Shown piece by piece: positions 1 through 8,054 of a DNA stretch of 24,574 bases. The translations under genes were made by a program, and so were the position numbers. The notes under the pieces are model-generated. The model saw only the letters and a program-made list of their open reading frames with translations, made no database searches and had not been told where the DNA came from. Source of the DNA: JBLRWS01 sp047921075 (GTDB lineage: Bacteria; Bacteroidota; Rhodothermia; Balneolales; Balneolaceae). The stretch is from NCBI GenBank assembly GCA_047921075.1, contig JBLRWS010000040.1, positions 1 to 24,574 on the forward strand, in the 5' to 3' direction. The first letter of the stretch is position 1. Every line of letters begins with the position of its first letter.

Positions 1-4
1 GGTA

Positions 5-43
5 TAAAAAAAGCCGGTCCCTTGCAGGTGCAAAGGCCGGCTT
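5..43 (-). terminator. Rho-independent terminator of the M28 peptidase gene
   Basis: Read on the minus strand, arms AAGCCGG and CCGGCTT enclose a second paired segment (TTTGCA with TGCAAG, one mismatch). A run of seven T follows. It starts about 20 bp past the peptidase stop codon, so it most likely ends that transcript. Plus-strand use is less likely because no T-run follows on that side. Confidence 0.85.
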
Positions 44-65
44 ATCACATTCAAAAAGACCGGTT

Positions 66-1613
66 TTAGAGTCCGCCGGCCCGTTGCGGCGTGCGTGGTG
101 TTGGCCATTGCATCGGCTCTCCGGTTCGTGGATTGATCGGCATAACCCGTCTTTCTCGATTAAACGATTCGGGATCCTCACTGGCCATATATGCCAGGGT
201 TGCGATCAATTTCACGTTGTTGCGAAGATCGTCAAACACCAGTTTGTCGTATGTGTCGCGGTTGGTGTGCCAGGTGTAGCTCCAGTAGTCCCAGCTGAGC
301 GAACGCATCACAAAACCCGGTGCTCCGGCTGCCACAAACGATGCGTGGTCGGTGCCGCCGCCACTTGGCATGCCGGGAAAGGTGGTTTCAATATGCTGGC
401 GCACATCCTGTGGTACAGCCGACAGCCAGCGGGTAAAATATTCGTACGAATGAAGAAACCCTTCCCCTGAAATGCTGGTAACACGTCCGGTGCCGTTATC
501 CTGATTAAACAGCGCCTGAAGGCCGTCGACAATGTCAGGATTATCTGCCACAAACGCGCTTGAGCCGTTTAAGCCTTGCTCCTCACTTCCCCATAGCCCA
601 ACCAAAATGGTTCGCTTGGGATTGGGATATACCTCTTTAAGAATACGGGCCACTTCCATCATGGTAATGGAGCCTGAGCCATTATCGGTGGCTCCGGTTC
701 CGCCATCCCACGAATCGTAGTGAGCACTCAGAATTATATATTCATCCGGTTTTTCGGTGCCGGGAATCTCGGCAATGGTATTGAACGTAGGCATCGCACC
801 CAGTTCGCGCGATTGAGCATTCACCCGAATTTGTGGATTGGAACCGTGCTCTACCAAACGGTACAGCATTCCGTAATCTTCGAGTAGTACATCGATGGTG
901 GGGATATTGTCTGTATTGGCGCCGAACACTTTGTTGGTGCCAAATCCCTGCGACCAGTTAGACATGATGATGCCCGCTGCACCGGCTTCTTCGAGTGCTG
1001 CAATGTACTGCCGGTTGTTCAGTCCGGTGTTGATGGTGCGCATGCGCCAGGCACGTGTGGCCTCCGCCCGCTCTTCCTGCATCTTTTCGAAGGACTCTTC
1101 CGTGGCCCACTCTTCCCAGTTATAGTTTGGGCGTCCGGTAGGCTGCGGCATAGTAATCATCACAAACTTACCCTCAACATTGGGCAGCCAGGCTTCAAAT
1201 TCTTCGCGATTGTCGACTTCGGGGATGATGACCAGCTCAGCTGTTACACCACCTTCCGGTGTGGAGGGGCTCCAGGCAAGCTGCATGGCTTCCAATGTAA
1301 CCACCCGCGGGTGAACCAGGTCCACATGAGTAATGCCGCGTTCCCAGCCGCGCCATTCGCCAAACTGTTCGTTTCGGGCTTCGATGCCCCATTCGTTAAA
1401 CTGTTCAACAGCCCAATCGTGAGCGTGCTGCATTTGAGGGGTGCCAACCAGCCGCGGACCAATTACATCCAGTAGCTGATGGGCCAGCATTTCGAGGTGA
1501 GAGTCGTGGTCGGCCATCTCTACAATGCGGTCTACAACCTCTTGTTGTGTCTGTGCCTGAACGGAAAGCCCGGCCCAGACAAAAACGAAGAAAAGAATAA
1601 AAATACGTTTCAT
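66..1613 (-). CDS. Secreted M28-family zinc metallopeptidase
   Basis: A predicted exported aminopeptidase or carboxypeptidase of family M28, 515 residues from the chosen start. Residues 1-21 form a signal peptide (MKRIF..., hydrophobic core, ending VQAQ), which is why I start at 1613 and not at the in-frame ATG at 1667; the extra 18 residues are polar and would bury the signal. A protease-associated-like region precedes the catalytic domain. The M28 di-zinc set is visible: H298 in HYDSWDGG, bridging D310 in TDNGSG, the catalytic and ligand pair E344/E345 in WGSEEQG, D372 in NQDNGTG and H423 in GTDHASF. The role is probably extracytoplasmic peptide breakdown; the substrate cannot be read from sequence. 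It follows blh on the same strand after a 109 bp gap and has its own terminator, so it may be transcribed separately. Confidence 0.9.
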   Translation of the reverse strand: MKRIFILFFVFVWAGLSVQAQTQQEVVDRIVEMADHDSHLEMLAHQLLDVIGPRLVGTPQMQHAHDWAVEQFNEWGIEARNEQFGEWRGWERGITHVDLVHPRVVTLEAMQLAWSPSTPEGGVTAELVIIPEVDNREEFEAWLPNVEGKFVMITMPQPTGRPNYNWEEWATEESFEKMQEERAEATRAWRMRTINTGLNNRQYIAALEEAGAAGIIMSNWSQGFGTNKVFGANTDNIPTIDVLLEDYGMLYRLVEHGSNPQIRVNAQSRELGAMPTFNTIAEIPGTEKPDEYIILSAHYDSWDGGTGATDNGSGSITMMEVARILKEVYPNPKRTILVGLWGSEEQGLNGSSAFVADNPDIVDGLQALFNQDNGTGRVTSISGEGFLHSYEYFTRWLSAVPQDVRQHIETTFPGMPSGGGTDHASFVAAGAPGFVMRSLSWDYWSYTWHTNRDTYDKLVFDDLRNNVKLIATLAYMASEDPESFNRERRVMPINPRTGEPMQWPTPRTPQRAGGL

Positions 1614-1701
1614 AAATATGGGTTCTTGTGTTAGGTATAGTGTGTGGTGTGATGCAGTGCCTTGCAAAATATTAAACCGGGCAACAAGATAGGGTGTAAA
1701 G

Positions 1702-1719
1702 TTGTAACGTTTTGTAACG
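1702..1719. repeat. Two direct copies of TTGTAACG, 10 bp apart
   Basis: TTGTAACG occurs at 1702-1709 and 1712-1719, one helical turn apart, in the 109 bp between the blh stop and the M28 peptidase start. A related GTAAA lies at 1696. The spacing and place would fit an operator for the peptidase gene, but there is no match to a regulator I can name, and chance is possible. Confidence 0.35.
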
Positions 1720-1722
1720 ACG

Positions 1723-2652
1723 TCAGGAGTCTGATGCGGTATACATCTTATCCACGATAATCATATGGGGCAGAGTGAGTACGCTGATGAGGATAAACAA
1801 CAGGGAGAGAAACTCCTCCTGCAGTTGCAGGGCCTGCTGCACACCGGCAAGCAGTGCGAGTCCTGCAATGGAAACCAGCGTAAAAGGAGCAGCTTTCTTG
1901 TAAAAACCAGCCACAGAGAGACTGCGATTTTGGCTGCGCAGATAGTCTCGCATTTCCGTAACGTGGCCCGCGGAGTGCCACAGTGCGAAATAGAGCGCGA
2001 AGCCGATGAGTGGGCCGGTAATCAGAAAAAGGGCAACCAGCAGTAGGGAGTCGGCAACAAGTAATAGAGGTTTTTCAAGCTGTTTCAATGCCAGCAGAAT
2101 CAGAATGGAAAGGGTATAGCATCCTGCAGAGAGCCATAGCGCTGCAGAAGGCTCGGGCAGCCGGCCGACGAGCGCCCCTTCGGATATACGCATCGCCTCG
2201 GCCATGATCGGGTAGGAGAGATCCGGGAATGGAAAAACAATCAGCGTGATGATAAAAAGGCCCCGCCCGGCAGTGAGAAGGTGACGCCAACCGGTTCGTT
2301 GGGCCAAAAACTCTTCGGCATCCGCCTGACCAAAATGATAGGCCGAAATCAGTAAAAAAAAAGCCATGCCGGCAACCGGTGCAACAATCCAGAGCGCTCC
2401 AATGACAAGCATAATCAGCAGATAGCCGGCATAAAAGAGAAGGTGGCTGCGAAGGGTTTGGTTTAATCCATACAGGCGTGAAGCGATAATATGATCGATG
2501 GCGCCGTGCGGGATGCCAATGACAAATACAGAGACCAAAACGAGCCAGGGAGCCATCGTCGAAGCGGTGTCGGGGATCCAAAGGGCCATGCCGATGCACA
2601 GAAGCGTGCTGCCAACCGCCAATGCGTTTAACCGGGAATCGCTGTGGCGCAT
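1723..2652 (-). CDS. blh: Brp/Blh family beta-carotene 15,15'-dioxygenase
   Basis: A predicted polytopic membrane enzyme that cleaves beta-carotene symmetrically into two retinal molecules. The 309-residue protein is almost wholly hydrophobic, and its histidines sit in the family's motifs: H49 and H54 in GIPHGAIDH, H106 in YHFGQADAE, H226 and H230 in WHSAGH, and H296 in TLPHMIIVDKMY. Members of this family bind iron through such membrane histidines. The start lies 2 bp after the stop of crtY, so substrate-making and substrate-cleaving enzymes are very probably co-translated. Retinal has few bacterial uses besides microbial rhodopsins, so a rhodopsin gene is expected elsewhere in the genome; none lies in this window. 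Family assignment is strong, and the exact reaction is inferred from the family and from the crtY neighbour. Confidence 0.92.
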   Translation of the reverse strand: MRHSDSRLNALAVGSTLLCIGMALWIPDTASTMAPWLVLVSVFVIGIPHGAIDHIIASRLYGLNQTLRSHLLFYAGYLLIMLVIGALWIVAPVAGMAFFLLISAYHFGQADAEEFLAQRTGWRHLLTAGRGLFIITLIVFPFPDLSYPIMAEAMRISEGALVGRLPEPSAALWLSAGCYTLSILILLALKQLEKPLLLVADSLLLVALFLITGPLIGFALYFALWHSAGHVTEMRDYLRSQNRSLSVAGFYKKAAPFTLVSIAGLALLAGVQQALQLQEEFLSLLFILISVLTLPHMIIVDKMYTASDS

Positions 2653-2654
2653 AA

Positions 2655-3827
2655 TCAGGCTCCGGTTACGATGCGGTGCTTCATCCGGTAGATGGAACGG
2701 AAAAATGGGGTGTAGGGCAGGGTAGAGAACAGTGCAATTTCCTGGCCGGGATGGGTTTTTTCTTCCAAAAACTGAAGCACCCGATCAAATTTGTTGTGCT
2801 TAAACAAGTCGTGAAATATCTGTACACCCATTGTGGGATTGTCTCTAAGAATGCGAAGCAACATCAAATCATACACGCGAAACCGATAGCCGGGACGGCC
2901 AACGGGAGGTGGATTTTCACCACGTTTAAGGGCAGAGGCTACTTTTTTAGAGTAGCGGTGAATACGCGTAAAGGTATATCCGGTAGAGGGTTTGGTGAGT
3001 CCGCCAACGGTACCGATATTGAATACCCGCTCATTGGTTTTGGCAGGGTAGTATCGGTCTTCCATCGGAATGGCTCCTTTCTCTTCGCGCAAGATGTTGT
3101 ATTGAGATGGCTGCAGCTTGTAGCGGTTCTGAAGATAAGCGTCAATTCCTGCCCGATAGGTGTCGTCATCCAGTACGGTAGCTGTAAAAAAAGTGTATTC
3201 AACCAATGCGCGGGTTTCGCTGAATGGCAGCACATAGAAAAAGGTAACGCCGTGTTTCTGTGATGTATCAAAATCCATTAACACCGCCTTTTCGGGATCG
3301 AACAGCGGTTCTTTGGTCTCAATTTCCACACCCATAAAATGCTGCAGAAGTGATATATCCACCTTTTGCTTGTAGTAATCCTTGGGCTTCATCACGCTTT
3401 GGAATACCCAGGGCGCCCGATAGGTACCCTGATCGGTATGTACCACGCCGAGTTCATCGCTGAGATCATAACCGGTAATGGAACATTTTTTCCGCACAAT
3501 AGTGGGAATCGAATCGGCCCGGTTCAGGATTGTACGCGTGTACTCGTCACTTCGCGTGCAGTGATACTGATACGCCTGCAGCCGCTCCGTAAAGCGATTG
3601 CCATAAACGGCAACTTCGAGAACCGGCCACGTTTTATGAATAAGCTGCTGCAAGGGGAGGTGCTCATCATTCCAAAAACACCACGTTTTGTCGGGCGACG
3701 GTTCGAATGATTGGTCCAATAGCAAAACGGACTGATGGTCTGTAACTCCCTCTTCCATGAGGTACCACAACAGGCTAAGACCGGATGCGCCTGCACCGGC
3801 TATGATCAGATCGTAGGAGTCATGCAT
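2655..3827 (-). CDS. crtY: Lycopene beta-cyclase (CrtY type)
   Basis: Converts lycopene to beta-carotene by cyclising both ends; a flavoprotein of the CrtY/CrtL family. From the chosen start it is 390 residues, normal for bacterial CrtY. The N-terminus reads YDLIIAGAGASGLSLL (residues 4-19), a Rossmann dinucleotide-binding motif. Further on are IPMEDRYYP and GGLTKPSTGYTF, typical of the Bacteroidota-type cyclases. I chose the ATG at 3827 because it places the Rossmann motif four residues in, as in relatives; an ATG at 3899 in the same frame would add 24 unrelated residues. There is no strong ribosome site at either. It sits 2 bp before blh, giving the last two steps to retinal. Upstream carotenoid genes (crtE, crtB, crtI) are not in the window. 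Confidence 0.93.
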   Translation of the reverse strand: MHDSYDLIIAGAGASGLSLLWYLMEEGVTDHQSVLLLDQSFEPSPDKTWCFWNDEHLPLQQLIHKTWPVLEVAVYGNRFTERLQAYQYHCTRSDEYTRTILNRADSIPTIVRKKCSITGYDLSDELGVVHTDQGTYRAPWVFQSVMKPKDYYKQKVDISLLQHFMGVEIETKEPLFDPEKAVLMDFDTSQKHGVTFFYVLPFSETRALVEYTFFTATVLDDDTYRAGIDAYLQNRYKLQPSQYNILREEKGAIPMEDRYYPAKTNERVFNIGTVGGLTKPSTGYTFTRIHRYSKKVASALKRGENPPPVGRPGYRFRVYDLMLLRILRDNPTMGVQIFHDLFKHNKFDRVLQFLEEKTHPGQEIALFSTLPYTPFFRSIYRMKHRIVTGA

Positions 3828-3962
3828 TATGGTAGGGGCCTGTTTCGGGGAAATGGTTAGCGACGTACCGAAACGAACATGCAGGATGATACGAATCATT
3901 CCTCAGAGGTGCGGTGTTAGGGAGCCCGGCATCTGGCTGCTCCGTGCAGGCCCTGCTTTCCT

Positions 3963-4370
3963 TCATCTTTCCGGCACGTCGGTTTCTTTATTCTCTTGCT
4001 GCAGCGTACGCTCCAATTCACTCGTAAGCCGGTCCGATTCTTCCTGCAGGCGCTGCCTTTCAGTTTCGATTTGCTGCTGTATACGCTCGATTCGCAGAAG
4101 TTGCCCTTCGGCATCCCGTTGATAATAATCGTGGCTGATGCGGAACGACTCTTCCGAAACGTTAAACTTGTCAAAGACCTTTACTTCAAACGAGTCGCGC
4201 GAAGCTGATTCCAGCTGTTGTGGGTTTAGCTGCTGTACAATCAGCAACTCGGCAAAGACGTCGATGTATACCTCCTCTTCAAGCAGCTCGGCCGGTTTCG
4301 AATCGCAGCCCGCAAGCAGCAGGCCTGCAAAGAAGATCGGAAGAAGGAGGATGTTCCACTTAGAGCTCAT
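3963..4370 (-). CDS. DUF4296-type lipoprotein
   Basis: A small predicted lipoprotein of 135 residues. It has a signal peptide with lipobox LAGC (Cys22), then a helical domain with EEVYIDVFAELLIVQQL and a mid-segment with FNVSEESFRISHDYYQRD, the pattern of the DUF4296 family seen across Bacteroidota. The C-terminal third (about residues 90-130) is Gln/Glu/Arg-rich heptad-like sequence and probably a coiled coil. Function is unknown for the family. Its start codon lies inside the 3' end of the upstream dehydrogenase gene (11 bp overlap), suggesting translational coupling. The domain call is from memory of the family pattern, not a search. Confidence 0.75.
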   Translation of the reverse strand: MSSKWNILLLPIFFAGLLLAGCDSKPAELLEEEVYIDVFAELLIVQQLNPQQLESASRDSFEVKVFDKFNVSEESFRISHDYYQRDAEGQLLRIERIQQQIETERQRLQEESDRLTSELERTLQQENKETDVPER

Positions 4371-5082
4371 CCGGATTCTTTGGGTTTAAGGGGCGCAGTG
4401 TAATTTCGTTGATCAAAAAGTTATCGGGTGTTTCCAGCAGGTGCAGCAGTGTTTGAGCCACATCCGCTGCCCGGAGCATATTGTCGTGCACATCCACACC
4501 CTCTGCGTTGTCAAAGAATGAGGTGGAAATGGAGCCGGGAAACATACAGCTTACCTTAATGCCGTCGTACCGCAACTCTTTAAACAGGGCTTCACTAAAT
4601 CCCCGCAGCCCGAATTTGGTGGCATTATAACCCGAAATCTGAGGGTTCCCTACCAGCCCTGCAACCGAGGCGATATTGATGATGTGTGAGACCGAATCGT
4701 TTATTTTCATCAGGGGCACAATCTTTCGGGTAATGTAAAACACCCCGTTCAGGTTGGTCTGTACCATGGTGTGCCACTCCTCAAGCGTAAGAGAATCCAC
4801 AGCGCCGAAGTAGCCGAGGCCGGCATTATTTATGAGCACATCGGGCAGGTGCGTTTCGCTGAACGTCTCGTCTATCCACGCTTCCACATCATCGGGGCGG
4901 GTGATGTCTAACGGCACCGGTACAAACGCATCACCCAGTATTTGGCGAATGTTGGTAAGCTTATCGGTACTGCGTGCCAGCCCATAGACAGTGGCTCCCT
5001 TGTCGACCAGTGCCTTGCTGAACTCTGCGCCAATGCCGCTGCTTGCTCCGGTTACAATTGCATGTTTGTTGTCAAGCTTCAT
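4360..5082 (-). CDS. Short-chain dehydrogenase/reductase (SDR), classical type
   Basis: A cytosolic NAD(P)-dependent oxidoreductase of 240 residues, the usual length of a classical SDR. The cofactor motif TGASSGIG is at 11-18, NNAG at 85-88, the catalytic Ser at 139, YNATK with Tyr152 and Lys156, and the PG of the substrate loop follows in MFPGSIST. An Arg in GLARS after the second strand leans towards NADP(H), which is an inference. The substrate is not determinable; such proteins are often annotated as 3-oxoacyl-ACP reductase-like, but no fatty-acid genes are adjacent. It is first of the minus-strand run and overlaps the lipoprotein gene by 11 bp. It is divergent from coaX with 121 bp between them. 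Confidence 0.92.
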   Translation of the reverse strand: MKLDNKHAIVTGASSGIGAEFSKALVDKGATVYGLARSTDKLTNIRQILGDAFVPVPLDITRPDDVEAWIDETFSETHLPDVLINNAGLGYFGAVDSLTLEEWHTMVQTNLNGVFYITRKIVPLMKINDSVSHIINIASVAGLVGNPQISGYNATKFGLRGFSEALFKELRYDGIKVSCMFPGSISTSFFDNAEGVDVHDNMLRAADVAQTLLHLLETPDNFLINEITLRPLNPKNPDEL

Positions 5083-5203
5083 AAGGTTCGATTTTGGATT
5101 TAAAGGAGTTCTGAATATTATAACTTTTTGCCTGTGGGTGATGTTTCACGAAAGGTAACGATTCCAATCCTCTCTGCACAAAAAACGCAACCTGTTCATA
5201 CCT
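5083..5203. promoter_or_regulatory. Divergent promoter region of the SDR gene and coaX
   Basis: This is the 121 bp between two diverging genes. On the minus strand a TATAAT lies at 5117-5122, 35 bp before the SDR start; no convincing -35 box stands at 16-18 bp. On the plus strand the same AT-rich block reads TATTATAAC. Both promoters must lie here or further inside the genes, but the exact elements are uncertain. Confidence 0.3.
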
Positions 5204-5932
5204 ATGATTTTTGTTGATATCGGGAATTCACACATCAAAGCTGCCGTAAAGCAGGGGCTGGAATGGGAACGGGTTTTTATCACCGCGATTGATCAATTGC
5301 CCATGTTCGATCAATGGCTTCGTTCCATCGAAAGGGGCACTACAATCATTGTCAGCTCTGTGCGCAAAGATGCCGGGGATGTACTCACTTTGCACGACGA
5401 TCAGCTCGATATTACGGTACTGGATCAACTGCTTCTCAGGAAATTTGAGATCGATTACAAAACGCCCGGCACGTTAGGGATGGATCGCTTTTTAGTATGC
5501 CTGGGAGCCAACACGCTGACCGGCAAAGGAGTCATTGTGATCGATTCCGGTACCGCGGTTACCATCGATATGATGACCTCCGACCGTGTTTTTATGGGAG
5601 GTGTAATTATGCCCGGGTTGGACGTACTTCACAGCGCCATGCACGAACGGCTGCCGGAACTGCCGAAGGTGAGCCCCCAGCTTTACGGGGCGTTTCCCGG
5701 TAAGTCTACGCAAGAGTGTCTGGAGCTGGGGCTTAACGGGCTGTACATCGATGCGATTCGCTCTTTTGTGAGCCGTTTCAGGGAAAAATCGCCGAAGGCC
5801 GGCATTTTTGCGACAGGCGGTGGTTCGGAGTGGATCTACACACAGCTGCGCAATCGGTTTGAGATAAAAGTACGCAAGCAGCTCATTTTTGACGGGATGG
5901 AAGAGGCGTATAAGTCGTACGTACTGATGTAG
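5204..5932 (+). CDS. coaX: Type III pantothenate kinase
   Basis: Phosphorylates pantothenate, the first committed step of coenzyme A synthesis, in the cytosol. The 242-residue product has the ASKHA-fold marks of CoaX: the N-terminal phosphate loop DIGNSHIK (from residue 5), PGTLGMDRF, the second strand-loop VIVIDSGTAVTIDMM, GGVIMPGLDVL and the C-terminal ATGGGSEW. Length is within the usual 240-260. Type III kinases need a monovalent cation and are not feedback-inhibited by CoA, unlike CoaA; this is family knowledge. It stands alone on the plus strand. In this clade coaX often adjoins birA, which is not seen here. It converges on udk with only 7 bp between the stop codons. Confidence 0.95.
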   Translation: MIFVDIGNSHIKAAVKQGLEWERVFITAIDQLPMFDQWLRSIERGTTIIVSSVRKDAGDVLTLHDDQLDITVLDQLLLRKFEIDYKTPGTLGMDRFLVCLGANTLTGKGVIVIDSGTAVTIDMMTSDRVFMGGVIMPGLDVLHSAMHERLPELPKVSPQLYGAFPGKSTQECLELGLNGLYIDAIRSFVSRFREKSPKAGIFATGGGSEWIYTQLRNRFEIKVRKQLIFDGMEEAYKSYVLM

Positions 5933-5943
5933 CCGGCGGCTAC
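5929..5943. terminator. Short hairpin holding the stop codons of coaX and udk
   Basis: The perfect inverted repeat GTAGCC-GGC-GGCTAC spans the TAG stop of coaX (5930-5932) and the TAG stop of udk on the other strand (5940-5942). Six G/C-rich pairs could stall polymerase from either side, but no T-run follows on either strand, so it may not terminate alone. Confidence 0.4.
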
Positions 5944-6566
5944 TGACCGTTCAACTTGCCGGCAATCGTGGCTACTACCATTTTCAGAGCCACATGGTTT
6001 TCCCCGCCCCGCGGTATAATAATATCGGCGTAGCGCTTGCTGGGCTCCACAAATTCGAGGTGCATGGGCCGAACAAACTTTTCGTACTGCTGAATCACCC
6101 CCTCCAGCTCGCGGCCGCGTTCCATAATATCCCGCGAAATACGGCGCAGTAAGCGAATATCGTCATCGGTATCCACATAAATTTTGATATCCATCTGATC
6201 GCGCAGGGCGGGTTCGGTAAAGATCAGGATCCCATCCAGCAAAATGATGTTTTTCGGCTCCGCTTTTTCGGTTTCATCCGAACGGGTATGGGCTGCAAAA
6301 TCGTACACCGGTATCTCTACCTGATAGCCGTTTTTGAGAGCTTCCACGTGGCGGATCATCAGCTCCGTTTCAAGCGATGCAGGATGGTCAAAATTCTGTT
6401 TTTTTCGATCTTCAAGGGAGAGGTGCCTCAGGTCGCGGTAGTACGAATCGTGCTGAAGGAGCAAAACATTCTCTTCGCCGATGTGCTCCAAAATTTTACT
6501 TACAACCGTGGTTTTTCCTGAGCCGCTGCCACCGCCCACGCCAATAATTAATGGATCTTTGCTCAT
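5940..6566 (-). CDS. udk: Uridine kinase
   Basis: Phosphorylates uridine and cytidine to UMP and CMP in pyrimidine salvage. It has 208 residues, matching the usual length of about 210. The Walker A loop GGGSGSGKTT is at 11-20. It is followed by the family motifs QHDSYYRD, NFDHPASLE, PVYDFAAHTR (nucleoside binding) and ILLDGILIF (Walker B region), with the Arg-rich lid RRISRDIMERGR near residue 140. The start codon overlaps the stop of the upstream amidase gene as ATGA, so the two are translated together, though no functional link between cell-wall hydrolysis and pyrimidine salvage is apparent. Confidence 0.96.
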   Translation of the reverse strand: MSKDPLIIGVGGGSGSGKTTVVSKILEHIGEENVLLLQHDSYYRDLRHLSLEDRKKQNFDHPASLETELMIRHVEALKNGYQVEIPVYDFAAHTRSDETEKAEPKNIILLDGILIFTEPALRDQMDIKIYVDTDDDIRLLRRISRDIMERGRELEGVIQQYEKFVRPMHLEFVEPSKRYADIIIPRGGENHVALKMVVATIAGKLNGQ

Positions 6567-7819
6567 TGTGTGCTGCCCAGTGTCGAGGTTCCGTTTCCAT
6601 TTCGGTTGAACGATCGATCGTATTCCACTTTGAAATCACGAATGGACCGGAAGATGGCCGATGCCAGAATGGCTTGCCCATAATCGCTGGTCATGTAGCG
6701 CGCTTCGCTGGGGTTCGATAGAAAGCCAAGTTCGATGAGTACACTGGGCATCGATGCTTCGTAAAGCACCTGGAACGGCCCTTGCTTTACACCACGCGAC
6801 CGGCGCTGTGCCCGTACGCGAAATTGATTTTCAATCTTTTCTGCCAACCGCTCGCTAATGCGCATATTTCCCGAATTTTCGAGCTCGTAAATGAGCATAT
6901 CTTCGTCGGTAATGGTGCGTTGTTCGGTAACATCATCAAACCGAACCACACTGTTCTCGCGCTTGATCACTTCAAGTGCTGAATTACTGTGGGTCATCCC
7001 CAAAAAGTAAACCTCGGCACCGCTTGCATTGGCACGCGAAAACGAGTTGGCATGGATCGAGACAAACAGGTCGCCGTTGTGCTCGTTGGCAATGCGCCCG
7101 CGGTCGGGCAGGGAAATGTAGCGGTCGTCGGTGCGGGTATAGACCACATTCAAATCGGGAATGTTCTCTTTTAGATACTGCCCTACTCGTAATGTAATTT
7201 CCAGTGCGAGGTCTTTTTCCCTGATACCGCCTACCCCTATAGATCCGGGATCGCGGCCGCCGTGGCCGGCATCAAGTACAACGGTTCGAAGAGTGCTCCC
7301 ACGGCTGGGAACCGGAATTTCATCAAAAACAGTTGGGTCGGGGTCGACGCTTCCACCCGCAAAGAGCGACCAGTCGATCGGGTCCATATCGGGAAGTAAA
7401 CCGGAGATTGCATCCTGCGGGGTATAGCTCAGCGCCAGCAACAAATCGGTTCCGTTTTGGTCGGGGTACACACGGGTGTTGAAGTATATCCCTTCCTGCA
7501 GGTGAATATCCACGGCAAAACCGGAAGGAATATTGTAAAGGTCCAGATCACGAATGGCTGCGTTCGACTCCAGCTTTCGGAAGTTGAGCGTGTCGTGCAT
7601 GGGGGCGTACAGCATCATCTGAATCAGATTCTCCCGTGGCTGGTACACATCCGATGAGTCGATCATAGAGGAAAGATGATACCGTATTACGAATCCGTTT
7701 CCATCGCTGCGCTCTACAGCGGAGATTCGGGAAAGGGTCTCTTGTGCATGCAATTCGGGCGTAAGGAGGGACCAAATACATACCAGCAGGCCGGTCAGAA
7801 GAAGAATCTGCCTGGTCAT
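6563..7819 (-). CDS. N-acetylmuramoyl-L-alanine amidase (Amidase_3)
   Basis: A periplasmic zinc amidase that removes stem peptides from peptidoglycan, probably in daughter-cell separation or wall turnover (AmiA/B/C-like). From the chosen start it has 418 residues: a signal peptide (1-26, MTRQILLLTG... ending LHAQ), an N-terminal AMIN-like beta domain (about 30-130), a linker, then the catalytic domain from about 178. Zinc ligands are H186 in DAGHGG, E201 in GIREKD and H256 in SIHAN; catalytic E363 is in LIELGFLSN. I use the ATG at 7819 rather than 7882 because it directly begins a normal signal peptide. About 235 bp lie upstream, shared with the divergent NTPase gene. Confidence 0.93.
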   Translation of the reverse strand: MTRQILLLTGLLVCIWSLLTPELHAQETLSRISAVERSDGNGFVIRYHLSSMIDSSDVYQPRENLIQMMLYAPMHDTLNFRKLESNAAIRDLDLYNIPSGFAVDIHLQEGIYFNTRVYPDQNGTDLLLALSYTPQDAISGLLPDMDPIDWSLFAGGSVDPDPTVFDEIPVPSRGSTLRTVVLDAGHGGRDPGSIGVGGIREKDLALEITLRVGQYLKENIPDLNVVYTRTDDRYISLPDRGRIANEHNGDLFVSIHANSFSRANASGAEVYFLGMTHSNSALEVIKRENSVVRFDDVTEQRTITDEDMLIYELENSGNMRISERLAEKIENQFRVRAQRRSRGVKQGPFQVLYEASMPSVLIELGFLSNPSEARYMTSDYGQAILASAIFRSIRDFKVEYDRSFNRNGNGTSTLGSTQ

Positions 7820-8054
7820 CTTTCTATCGTTTTTTGTATTCTGCAGATGATATTGCTGAAATGTACAGATTATTTTGAACATTGCGTACAGGAACTTTTC
7901 GTTTTATTGTTGATAACCGAACCCCATTTTTCTTCCATTCAAAAACAAAAAAAAGTCTACATTATACAGTGTTAACCGTAGTTTACGCACCACGCTGTTA
8001 CCCTCTGTTCAGGATGGGGACAGGATTTTCGGGGCGCAACTGTAAAAACTGTTC
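7820..8054. promoter_or_regulatory. Divergent intergenic region, amidase / NTPase
   Basis: At about 235 bp this is the longest non-coding stretch in the window. An AT-rich block at 7961-7968 reads TATAAT on the minus strand (for the amidase) and TATACA on the plus strand (for the NTPase), each without a recognisable -35 box. An A-run of 14 with one C lies at 7941-7954. No ribosome-binding site is evident before the NTPase ATG at 8055. I see no RNA gene or ORF of substance here. Confidence 0.25.

Noticed and set aside
1614..1667. An 18-residue extension of the M28 peptidase
   Set aside because: It would put polar residues in front of a complete signal peptide that begins at 1613.
3828..3899. 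A 24-residue N-terminal extension of CrtY from the ATG at 3899
   Set aside because: The extension is unrelated to CrtY N-termini, and the Rossmann motif sits at the normal distance from the ATG at 3827. A GAGGA touches the 3899 ATG, but too closely to be a good ribosome site.
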